The notes beneath the pieces are model-generated. The model had not been told where the DNA came from, made no database searches, and was given only the letters and a program-made list of their open reading frames with translations. The translations under genes and the position numbers were made by a program. Shown piece after piece: positions 28,594 through 35,555 of a stretch of DNA of 64,000 bases; the stretch's first letter is position 1, and each line of letters begins with the position of its first letter. Source of the DNA: DATGZH01 sp035297265 (GTDB taxonomy: Bacteria; Actinomycetota; Acidimicrobiia; Acidimicrobiales; RAAP-2); assembly GCA_035297265.1 (NCBI GenBank), contig DATGZH010000060.1:55621-119620 (forward strand), given 5' to 3'.

Positions 28594-28624
28594 CGCCGGC
28601 CTCGCGAGCGCGAGGCGGCCGGCG
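28594..28624 (+). terminator. Stem-loop between precursor and modification genes
   Basis: GCCTCGCG (28599-28606) pairs perfectly with CGCGAGGC (28609-28616). An outer five-base stem, CGCCG (28594-28598) with CGGCG (28620-28624), extends it past a small bulge. It starts 7 bases after the precursor stop and has no T tract. Such attenuating hairpins often let a precursor be made in excess over its modifying enzymes. Confidence 0.55.
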
Positions 28625-28701
28625 AGATCCTCGTCGGAGGTCGACCGGGTGCAGGGCGCTCTGGTGGCGCGGCCGGCGACCCGGCCCCGGTTCCAGGGCC
28701 C

Positions 28702-29892
28702 ATGACGGTCACCGCACGGACCAGGGGACCGCGGTCCCTCGACGACGAGGTCGTCGCCAGCGTCGTCGAGGTCCTGGCCGAGGGCCGGCTCTTCCGCTAC
28801 GACGGTCCGTCGGCCTCGGCCAGCACGACCGCGCTCTTCGAGCGGGAGTTCGCCGAGTGGCTCGGCGTCCGCTACGCCGTTGCCGTCAATTCCTGCAGCT
28901 CGGGCCTCTTCCTCGCCCTGCAGGCGTGCGGGGTGGAGCCGGGCGACGAGGTCCTCGTGCCGGCCTTCACGTTCATCGCCGTCCCCAGTGCGGTGGTGCA
29001 CGCCCGGGCCCGGCCCGTCCTCGTCGAGGTGACCGAGGGCTACGCCGTCGACCCGGACGACCTCGAGCGCAAGATCACGCCCCGCACCAAGGCACTGCTC
29101 CTGTCGTACATGCGGGGGTACGTCCCCGACCTCGACCGGGTGACGGAGATCTGTGACCGGCACGGCGTGACCCTCATCGAAGACGTCGCCCACGGCCTCG
29201 GCGTCGAGTGGGCCGGGGTGCCCCTCGGGCGCTTGGGGCGGGTCTCGGCGTTCAGCTTCCAGTCCTACAAGTTGCTCGACGGGGGCGAGGGTGGGCTGGT
29301 CGCCACCGACGACCGCGAGGTCGCCCTCCGGACGATCCTCATGGCGGGCTGCTACGACCGGAACTGGGAGAAGCACTTCGTGAGCGACGAGGACCGGGCC
29401 TGGCTGGAGGGCGCCGTCAACACCCTGCCGGCCTACGGGCTGCGGATGTCGAACCTCACGGCAGCGGCGCTGCGGCCCCAGGTCCCCTGCATCGAGCGCC
29501 GGTTGCAGGACCACGAGACCCGGTTCGCCCGCGTTGCCGACGGCCTCTCGGGCCTCCCGCTCCGGATCCCCGGGCACCCGTCCAAGGCCCGACCGGTGCG
29601 TGACTCCCTGCAGTTCGAGCTGCCCACGCTCTCAGTGGCCCAGCGGCGGCGGTTCGTCGAGCTGTGCACGGCCCGGGGGCTGCCGCTGCAGATCTTCGGC
29701 CTCGACCCGACCAACGCCCGGAGCTTCTGGCGCTGGAGCTTCTTCTCGTGGGAGGACTGTCCGCGGACCCGGGCGCTGCTCGAGCAGACGGCGGACATGC
29801 CCCTCCCGCTCTGGGTGGACGAGAGCCTGCTGGACTATTTCGTCGACGCCATCTCGGCCAGCTTCGCCGAGGCCAGCGGTTCGGAGCCCTGA
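28702..29892 (+). CDS. DegT/DnrJ/EryC1 family PLP-dependent aminotransferase
   Basis: A 396-residue fold-type I PLP enzyme of the sugar-aminotransferase group. NSCSSGLFLAL (about 63-73) binds the cofactor phosphate, EDVAHGLG holds the pyridine-ring Asp (D161), and FSFQSYKLLDGGEGG contains the PLP lysine K190. The C-terminal part is complete. Family members usually aminate keto-sugar nucleotides; some act in aminocyclitol or amino-acid-like natural-product routes. No sugar-nucleotide genes are nearby, and it sits between a precursor peptide and a monooxygenase, so action on a peptide-derived carbonyl is an attractive but unproven idea. ATG 28702 start; weak ribosome site. Confidence 0.88.
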   Translation: MTVTARTRGPRSLDDEVVASVVEVLAEGRLFRYDGPSASASTTALFEREFAEWLGVRYAVAVNSCSSGLFLALQACGVEPGDEVLVPAFTFIAVPSAVVHARARPVLVEVTEGYAVDPDDLERKITPRTKALLLSYMRGYVPDLDRVTEICDRHGVTLIEDVAHGLGVEWAGVPLGRLGRVSAFSFQSYKLLDGGEGGLVATDDREVALRTILMAGCYDRNWEKHFVSDEDRAWLEGAVNTLPAYGLRMSNLTAAALRPQVPCIERRLQDHETRFARVADGLSGLPLRIPGHPSKARPVRDSLQFELPTLSVAQRRRFVELCTARGLPLQIFGLDPTNARSFWRWSFFSWEDCPRTRALLEQTADMPLPLWVDESLLDYFVDAISASFAEASGSEP

Positions 29893-29895
29893 ACC

Positions 29896-31158
29896 GTGGC
29901 CCGGGCCGAGGACGTCGAGACGGTCGTGATCGGGGCGGGCCAGGCCGGGCTGGCCATGAGCTACTACCTGACCGGGCTCGGGGGCGAGCACGTGGTCGTC
30001 GAGCGGGGGCGGGTGGGCGAGCGGTGGAAGACCGAGCGGTGGGACTCCTTCGCGTTGCAGGGGCCGAACTGGACGCTGCAGCTGCCGGGGTGCTCCTACG
30101 CTGGTCCTGATCCCGAGGGCTTCTCGACCCGCGACGAGTTCATCGACTGGCTGGAGCAGTACGCAGGCCAGATCTCCCCGCCGCTCCGGTCCGGCACCTC
30201 CGTCGAGTCCCTCCGCCACGATCCCGACGCCGACCGCTGGCTGGTCCGGACCGAGCACGGCTCGTTGCGCGCCGTGAACGTCGTGGTGGCCACGGGGGCC
30301 TTCGAGCGGCCGTACGTCCCGACGCTCGCCGGGCTGCTCCCCGCCGACGTCGTGCAGGTCCCGGCGGTCAAGTACCAGAACCCGGGGCAGCTGCCCTCCG
30401 GGGCGATCCTCGTCGTGGGGAGCGGAGCCTCGGGCTGCCAGATCACCGAGGACCTCCTTGCCGCAGGACGGAAGGTCTACTTCTCCCTCGGCCTGCACGA
30501 CCGGGTCCCCCGCCGCTACCGCGGCCGGGACGTCGTCACGTGGCTGACCGAGCTGGGCGAGTTCGACCGGACGAACAAGACGGTGGTCGCCAAGCAGGAG
30601 CAGACCCGCCGGGGCACCGGGAAGGGGCTCCTCATCAGCGGGGTGGACGGGGGATCGACGCTCGACATTCGCCGCTACGCCCTCGACGGGGCCACGCTGC
30701 TCGGCCACCTGAGGGCGGTGGACGGCCCCCGGCTCCGGTTCGCCCCCGACGTCGAGGCGGTCCTGGCGGATGGCGACGTCATGTTCGAGCGTTTCGTGAC
30801 GGCCGTGGACTGGTACGTGCGGCTCAACGGGCTCAGCGCCCCGCCGGAGGAGGTCGAGCTGAGATCGCCGGGCTACGTGCCGGCCGACCCGGTCGAAGCG
30901 GTCGACCTCCGCCGGTCGGGGATCGGCGCGGTCATCTGGGCGACCGGACTGCGCCGCGAGTACCCGTGGCTGGAGGTACCCGTGCTCGACACCGAACGCC
31001 GGCCGGTTCACACCAAGGGCGTGACCGCCTTCCCGGGCCTCTACTTCCTCGGCCTCACGTGGCAGACGAGGCTCCTCTCGCCCTTCATCAACGGGGTGGG
31101 ACGCGACGCCGAATACCTCTCGGAGCACTTGCAGAGCCGCCTGGTCCGGGCGGCCTGA
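29896..31158 (+). CDS. Flavin-containing monooxygenase-like FAD/NAD(P)H oxidoreductase
   Basis: A 420-residue flavoprotein with two dinucleotide-binding motifs: FAD site VIGAGQAGLAMSYYL (about 11-25) and NAD(P) site VVGSGASGCQI (about 173-183). VATGAFERPYVP and the late VIWATGLRREYPWL match the ATG motifs of class B monooxygenases. These enzymes oxygenate N, S or carbonyl carbon. It follows the aminotransferase by three bases and precedes the MNIO, so it probably tailors the peptide or an amine made from it. Start GTG 29896. Simple dehydrogenase activity cannot be excluded. Confidence 0.85.
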   Translation: MARAEDVETVVIGAGQAGLAMSYYLTGLGGEHVVVERGRVGERWKTERWDSFALQGPNWTLQLPGCSYAGPDPEGFSTRDEFIDWLEQYAGQISPPLRSGTSVESLRHDPDADRWLVRTEHGSLRAVNVVVATGAFERPYVPTLAGLLPADVVQVPAVKYQNPGQLPSGAILVVGSGASGCQITEDLLAAGRKVYFSLGLHDRVPRRYRGRDVVTWLTELGEFDRTNKTVVAKQEQTRRGTGKGLLISGVDGGSTLDIRRYALDGATLLGHLRAVDGPRLRFAPDVEAVLADGDVMFERFVTAVDWYVRLNGLSAPPEEVELRSPGYVPADPVEAVDLRRSGIGAVIWATGLRREYPWLEVPVLDTERRPVHTKGVTAFPGLYFLGLTWQTRLLSPFINGVGRDAEYLSEHLQSRLVRAA

Positions 31159-31184
31159 CCTCGCCAGGCGGCACGGGGCCTCCG

Positions 31185-32081
31185 GTGGGCCACATCGAGG
31201 GTGTCGGACTGCAGTTCAACCCCACCATCGTCGACGACCTCGGATGGGAGCGGTTCTCCGACTGCCCGATCGACTTCGCCGAGGTGCTCATCGACACGTT
31301 CGTGGCCCCGCTCGACTGCCGCTTTCTGTTCGACCCGCACGCCCGGCCGGTCCTCGACGCCCTTGCCGAGCGCTACCCGCTGCTCGCCCACAGCAACTAC
31401 GGCGGCGAGTTCGGCTTCGAGCCCCTCGAGGAAACCGCGGCGTTCCGCCGCCATGCACCCTTCGTCGATGCCGTGGCGAGCCCCTTCGTCGCCGACCACC
31501 TCTTCTACGGAAGCCCGTCCTCGTCGCACATCTGGTCCAGTCCCCTCCAGTTCTCCCGGGCGGAGATCACCCGGGTGGCCGAGCGCGCCGCCGCGCTGCA
31601 GGACCGAATGGGGGTGCCCCTCCTCCACGAGGACGCCTTCTTCTACGCCCCGTTCGCCGGCTCAGACGTGCCGGCGGCCGAGTTCGTGGGCGGCGTGGCC
31701 GAGAAGGCCGGGACCTTCCTCCTGCTCGACCTGCACAACGTCTACGCCAACTCGGTCAATCACGCCGACTTCTCGGCGGCGGCCTACCTCGACACCATCC
31801 CGCTCGACCGGGTGGTCGAGATCCATCTGGCCGGTGGGCAGTGGCTCGACGGCTGGTACCACGACTTCCACAACGCCCCGGTACCCGAGCCCGTCTGGGC
31901 GATGCTCGGCGACGTCCTGCCGAAGGCCCGCAACGTCCGGGCGGTGGTCCTCGAGGTCCAGGGCCCGGCCCACCACCCACTGTCCCGGCCGAGTGACCCG
32001 AGCTGGGTGCCGATGGCCTGTGACGACCTCCGGCGGGCCCAGGCCATGTGGGCCGAGCGGCCCGGTCCCGCAGCGTGGTGA
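31185..32081 (+). CDS. MNIO (DUF692) multinuclear non-heme iron-dependent oxidative enzyme
   Basis: A 298-residue TIM-barrel enzyme of the MbnB/TglH family, which carries two or three irons and rebuilds Cys or Asp/Asn residues of RiPP precursors with O2. Expected metal-site blocks are visible: H69 (LLAHSNYGGEFGF), H105 (VADHLFY), E149 (LLHEDAFFY), D182/H184/N185 (LLDLHNVYANSVNH), H214 (EIHLAGG), and D227/H229 (YHDFHNAPVPEPVW). Some family positions vary, for example HED where ENP-type residues are common. Start GTG 31185 keeps the conserved opening GVGLQFN; the ribosome site is weak. Its stop overlaps the partner gene by four bases, as is common for MNIO and partner pairs. Confidence 0.88.
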   Translation: MGHIEGVGLQFNPTIVDDLGWERFSDCPIDFAEVLIDTFVAPLDCRFLFDPHARPVLDALAERYPLLAHSNYGGEFGFEPLEETAAFRRHAPFVDAVASPFVADHLFYGSPSSSHIWSSPLQFSRAEITRVAERAAALQDRMGVPLLHEDAFFYAPFAGSDVPAAEFVGGVAEKAGTFLLLDLHNVYANSVNHADFSAAAYLDTIPLDRVVEIHLAGGQWLDGWYHDFHNAPVPEPVWAMLGDVLPKARNVRAVVLEVQGPAHHPLSRPSDPSWVPMACDDLRRAQAMWAERPGPAAW

Positions 32082-32932
32082 CCGTCCCGCTGGACGCGGC
32101 GGGCTGTCACGCCCTCTGGCGCGAGGTCATCGCGGACGAGGAGCTCTGCGACGCGCTCCTCTCCGGGGACGCCGCGTCGGTCGTGGCCGACCGTTGCTCC
32201 GACCCGGCCGAGCGGTCCATCCTCGAGACCTGGGCGGCGAACCCGGCTGCGCTGCGCTGGAACATCGTGAACCTCAGGTTCCGCGGCTCCCAGGACACCA
32301 TGTTCAAGCTGCGGCGCTGGATGCCGCTCACCTCAGCCCTGCTGACGGAGGGCCGACCGGGCTGGTTGCTCGACCTGTGCTTCGAGTACCTCGCCCATCA
32401 CCGCTGGGACGAGCTGGGGCACCGTCACTTCGCCGAGTGCCGCCGGTTCGCCGACTACGTCACTGGGCGGGTCAGCCAGCGGCGGCGGCTGCCCGACCAT
32501 CTCGAGACGGTGCTCACCTACGAGACGGCGGTCTGCGCCCTCCTCGAGCGGTCGGCCAGCGTTCCTCTGGAAGCCTGGGGGCCGGAGCACGCCGCGGACT
32601 CGCCGATCCACGACCTGCGGCCCCGACCCGGCCCGGTGTCGCAGCTGATCGAGCTCGACGAGGACATCACCGAATGGATCGTGAACGGCCGGCCCGAGGG
32701 CGCCGTCCTCGACCGCCCCCTCAGGTTGCTCTCCTTCGTGCCCCGCCTCGGTGACACCTACTGGGTCACCCCGCTCGACTCCGGACCAGAGCTCGTGTTC
32801 CGCAGATGCGCCGGCAGGGACACCTGCGGAGAGATCGCCGATCGCCTCGCCGCGGAGGTGGGCGCCCGGGCTCACGACATACTCGACGTCCTGCAGACGT
32901 GGGCTCGGGAGGGCGCGCTCGTGCTCGAGTAG
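32078..32932 (+). CDS. MNIO partner protein with PqqD/RRE-like C-terminal domain
   Basis: A 284-residue protein whose GTG start overlaps the MNIO stop (GTGA). The N-terminal two thirds is helical and rich in conserved-looking Trp/Arg blocks (LETWAANPAALRWNIVNLRF, DTMFKLRRWMPLT). The last 75 residues (from about LVFRRCAGRDTCGEIADRLA to the end ALVLE) have the pattern of a PqqD-like winged helix, the RiPP recognition element that binds leaders. MNIO enzymes usually need such a partner (MbnC, TglI). The role is inferred from position and this pattern; no exact family is named. It is the last gene of the cluster, convergent with the cupin gene. Confidence 0.7.
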   Translation: MTVPLDAAGCHALWREVIADEELCDALLSGDAASVVADRCSDPAERSILETWAANPAALRWNIVNLRFRGSQDTMFKLRRWMPLTSALLTEGRPGWLLDLCFEYLAHHRWDELGHRHFAECRRFADYVTGRVSQRRRLPDHLETVLTYETAVCALLERSASVPLEAWGPEHAADSPIHDLRPRPGPVSQLIELDEDITEWIVNGRPEGAVLDRPLRLLSFVPRLGDTYWVTPLDSGPELVFRRCAGRDTCGEIADRLAAEVGARAHDILDVLQTWAREGALVLE

Positions 32933-32988
32933 CGGGCACCGGGTCCCTCAGCCACCAGATCGAGGATCTGCTGGTCACTGCGATCCGC

Positions 32989-33531
32989 CTAGGAATCGAG
33001 CGCAGCGCTGTTCGCTTCGAAGATCCGACGCATGTCCTCGCCGGTGGTCCGGTGCTCCTCCATGCTCTCGGGGTCCCAGCGGTGACGGGCCTTGTGCATG
33101 AAGTCGCCGCCGTAGACGTGGATGGCGCCGGTCGAGACGTCGCGGTTCGGGTTCGTGACGGCGTGGATGACGTCGTGGCCCAGGCGGAGCACCTCGCCGG
33201 TGGCGACCCGGCGCCCACCGGCCGCCTCGATGCTGTCGTCGCGGCGGCGGAAGTAGGCGTTGTCCTCGGCCCCGCCGTAGACGCCGATGAGGGCCCACAT
33301 CAGGTGGTCGTGGGGCGGGAGCTTCATCGCCGGGCCCCAGACGACGTGGAGGACAGTGAGCTCGGGCGAGCTGTAGAGGGGGTTGAAGGTCGCCTTGTCG
33401 GCCGGCAAGGCGTCGGCCAGGTCCCCGGGGCGCTCGAGCGTCCGAGCCAGCACCTCCCGTACCGCGCCCACCTGGTCGGGGTCGGCGACCGCCGCCTGGC
33501 AGTCGGCGAGAAACGTGTCGAGGTCGAACAT
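32989..33531 (-). CDS. Cysteine-dioxygenase-like cupin
   Basis: A 180-residue single-domain cupin resembling thiol dioxygenase-like proteins (double-stranded beta-helix). Motif 1 has the iron-ligand pair in KLPPHDHLMWALIGVYGG; the third His is in LGHDVIHAVTNP. ATFNPLYSSPELTVLHVVW precedes it, as in relatives. The substrate may be a thiol or persulfide. ATG 33531 follows AGGAGG, which overlaps the upstream gene's stop by spacing (10 bases), so it is co-expressed with the SQR-like flavoprotein. It is convergent with the RiPP cluster end. Confidence 0.8.
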   Translation of the reverse strand: MFDLDTFLADCQAAVADPDQVGAVREVLARTLERPGDLADALPADKATFNPLYSSPELTVLHVVWGPAMKLPPHDHLMWALIGVYGGAEDNAYFRRRDDSIEAAGGRRVATGEVLRLGHDVIHAVTNPNRDVSTGAIHVYGGDFMHKARHRWDPESMEEHRTTGEDMRRIFEANSAALDS

Positions 33532-33541
33532 GGGAACCTCC

Positions 33542-34705
33542 TCAGGGGCCGAACCAGCGGCGCCGGCGGCTCGAACCGAACTGCTCCTTCTCGGCGGCCT
33601 GCTCGGCCGACGCCGGGTTGAAGACGGCGGTCGGCTGGGGCCCCGACAAGAAGTTGGCGTCCACCGTGGCCACCGTGTCGTCGCCGAAGTCGATGTAGCA
33701 CTTCAGCTCGCCGGCGAAGGGGGCGGGGTCGTCCCCGCCGGCCAGCTGGGCAACGAGCACGTCGGCCAGGGTACGCGCCTCGCCCTCGGCCACGACGCCG
33801 GCCCGGGGCATCGGGACGCTCGCCACGTCACCCACGGCGTAGACGTCCGGGAAGGCGGTGGCGAAGGTGTTCTGGTCGACCGGGATCCACCCGTCGACGG
33901 CCAGAGCGGAGGCCTCGACGACCGGCGGCGCCTTGTGGACGGGGATGCCGAGGAAGAGGTCGTAGGCGACCTTGCGCCCGTCGACGGTGACCGCTTCACC
34001 GGACCCGGGCTCACCGGACCCGGGCTCGAGGCGGGCCACGCGGGAGCCCCCGCCGCCCGAGTACTCGATCCCCCGCTCGGCGAGGACACCCAGGACGGCC
34101 TCCGACGTGGTCGTCGAGATCGGGATCGGGATGCCGAGAGGGGAGAGGATCTTGATCTCGCTCCCGTGGCGCCGACCCCGCTCGCGGAGGTAGTGGTCGA
34201 GCATGAGCGCGGCCTCGCACGGGGCGGGCGGGCACTTGAAGAACGACCCGAGCACCCCAACCACGGCCACGCCACCCTCGAAGGACTCGACCACCGGGCG
34301 GAGGGCCTCGGCGCCCTCGGGCGAGTAGAACTCGTGACCCCCGGCCACGAACCCCGGGGTGGCGCCGGGATCGAGGTCCGCCCCGAGCGCCACGACGAGC
34401 ACGTCCGCCTCGTGGGTGCCCCGGTCGGTCACCACCCGCTTCTGCTCGGGGTCGATCTCGGTGATGTGCTCCTGGTGGAACGTGAGGTTGGGCTTCTGCA
34501 GGTCGCGGTAGGAGCAACGCACCTCGGCGGCGGCCCGTCGACCGAACATCACGTCGAGCTTCGAGAAGCCGAACATGAAGTGGTCGCTCTGGTCGATGAG
34601 CGCCACCTCGGTCCGGTCGGGCAGGTCCTCGGCCAGTCGCGAGGCGAGCTCGAGGCCCCCGAAACCGGCACCGAGGATCAACACCCGGGTCTTGCTCGTC
34701 GCCAA
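33542..34705 (-). CDS. SQR/NDH-2-like FAD-dependent oxidoreductase
   Basis: A 387-residue flavoprotein of the sulfide:quinone oxidoreductase/type II NADH dehydrogenase fold. The FAD loop is VLILGAGFGGLELASRL (about 7-24); VVALGADLDPGATPG and VYAVGDVASVPMPRAG are the family's second and third blocks. CPPAPCEAALMLDHYL resembles the SQR region, but the classical third redox Cys is not evident. TTG start 34705 is supported by GGAAGGTGG. The C-terminus ends in a basic Trp-containing tail that could touch the membrane. Pairing with a thiol-dioxygenase-like cupin suggests sulfide or persulfide oxidation. Confidence 0.8.
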   Translation of the reverse strand: MATSKTRVLILGAGFGGLELASRLAEDLPDRTEVALIDQSDHFMFGFSKLDVMFGRRAAAEVRCSYRDLQKPNLTFHQEHITEIDPEQKRVVTDRGTHEADVLVVALGADLDPGATPGFVAGGHEFYSPEGAEALRPVVESFEGGVAVVGVLGSFFKCPPAPCEAALMLDHYLRERGRRHGSEIKILSPLGIPIPISTTTSEAVLGVLAERGIEYSGGGGSRVARLEPGSGEPGSGEAVTVDGRKVAYDLFLGIPVHKAPPVVEASALAVDGWIPVDQNTFATAFPDVYAVGDVASVPMPRAGVVAEGEARTLADVLVAQLAGGDDPAPFAGELKCYIDFGDDTVATVDANFLSGPQPTAVFNPASAEQAAEKEQFGSSRRRRWFGP

Positions 34706-34793
34706 TCGTCCACCTTCCCCTTGTGGCGGGTGTGCCCGGCGGGCCCCGGCCGCTTCCCGGGCATGCAGCGTAGGGCGGTCCTCCCCGGTCGGC

Positions 34794-35555
34794 TCAACCG
34801 GGGAGGCGGCGCCAGAGGGCGGCCGGGGCGTGACGGAGCACGAGGAAGACGAAGCGCAGGTGTTCCGGCACCCAGGTGATGGGGGCCCCGGTCTCGAGCG
34901 CCCGCAGGCAGGCCGCGGCCACGGCGTCGGGGGTCGTGGCGAGCGGCGCCTGGTTCCGCCCGGCCGTCATGCGCCCGACGACGAAGCCCGGCCGCACGAT
35001 GTGGACCGCCACCCCGGTGCCCCGCACCGACTCGGCCAACCCCAGGGCGTAGCCGTCGAGCCCGGCCTTGGCCGAGCCGTAGAGGTAATTGGCCCGGCGC
35101 ACCCGCACCCCGGCCACGGAGGAGAGCACGAGGATGCGACCCTGCCCGGCCTCGACGAGGCGGGCCGCCGCCCCGGCGAGGAGGGCGGCTGGCCCGGTGA
35201 AGTTGGCTTCGATCATCTCGGCCGTGGCCAGTGGGTCCCGCTCGTCGGTGGCCTGGTCGCCGAGGGCCCCGAGCGCCATCACCACGAGGTCGATGGTCGG
35301 CGCCACCTCGAAGGCCTGCTGGACGGCCGCGGCGCACGACGCGGGATCGGTCGCCTCGAGGTCGACCGTGTGCACCGTCACCTTGCCGTTCGCGGCGAGT
35401 GCGGCCGCCGCGCCGGCCAGTCCCTCCCGGTCGCGCCCGGCGAGGACGACGGTCGTGCAGCGGGCGGTCACCAGCCGCTCGACGATGGCGAGCCCGATCT
35501 CCGAGGTCCCCCCGAGGAGGAGGACGGACTGCGGCCGCCCGAGGGCGTCTAGCAC
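34794..35555 (-). CDS. dprE2: Decaprenylphosphoryl-2-keto-ribose reductase (DprE2-like SDR)
   Basis: A 253-residue SDR expected to reduce decaprenylphospho-2-keto-erythro-pentofuranose with NADH, giving decaprenylphospho-arabinose (DPA). Cofactor loop LLLGGTSEIGLAIV, catalytic Ser in VLSSVAGVRVR and YLYGSAKAGLD (YxxxK) are typical of DprE2; the C-terminal segment APITWVPEHLRFVF resembles mycobacterial DprE2. The longer open frame to 36077 shadows DprE1. GTG 35555 overlaps the dprE1 stop by seven bases. The gene is last in the three-gene DPA operon. The SDR fold alone is not specific; the context is decisive. Confidence 0.85.
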   Translation of the reverse strand: MLDALGRPQSVLLLGGTSEIGLAIVERLVTARCTTVVLAGRDREGLAGAAAALAANGKVTVHTVDLEATDPASCAAAVQQAFEVAPTIDLVVMALGALGDQATDERDPLATAEMIEANFTGPAALLAGAAARLVEAGQGRILVLSSVAGVRVRRANYLYGSAKAGLDGYALGLAESVRGTGVAVHIVRPGFVVGRMTAGRNQAPLATTPDAVAAACLRALETGAPITWVPEHLRFVFLVLRHAPAALWRRLPG

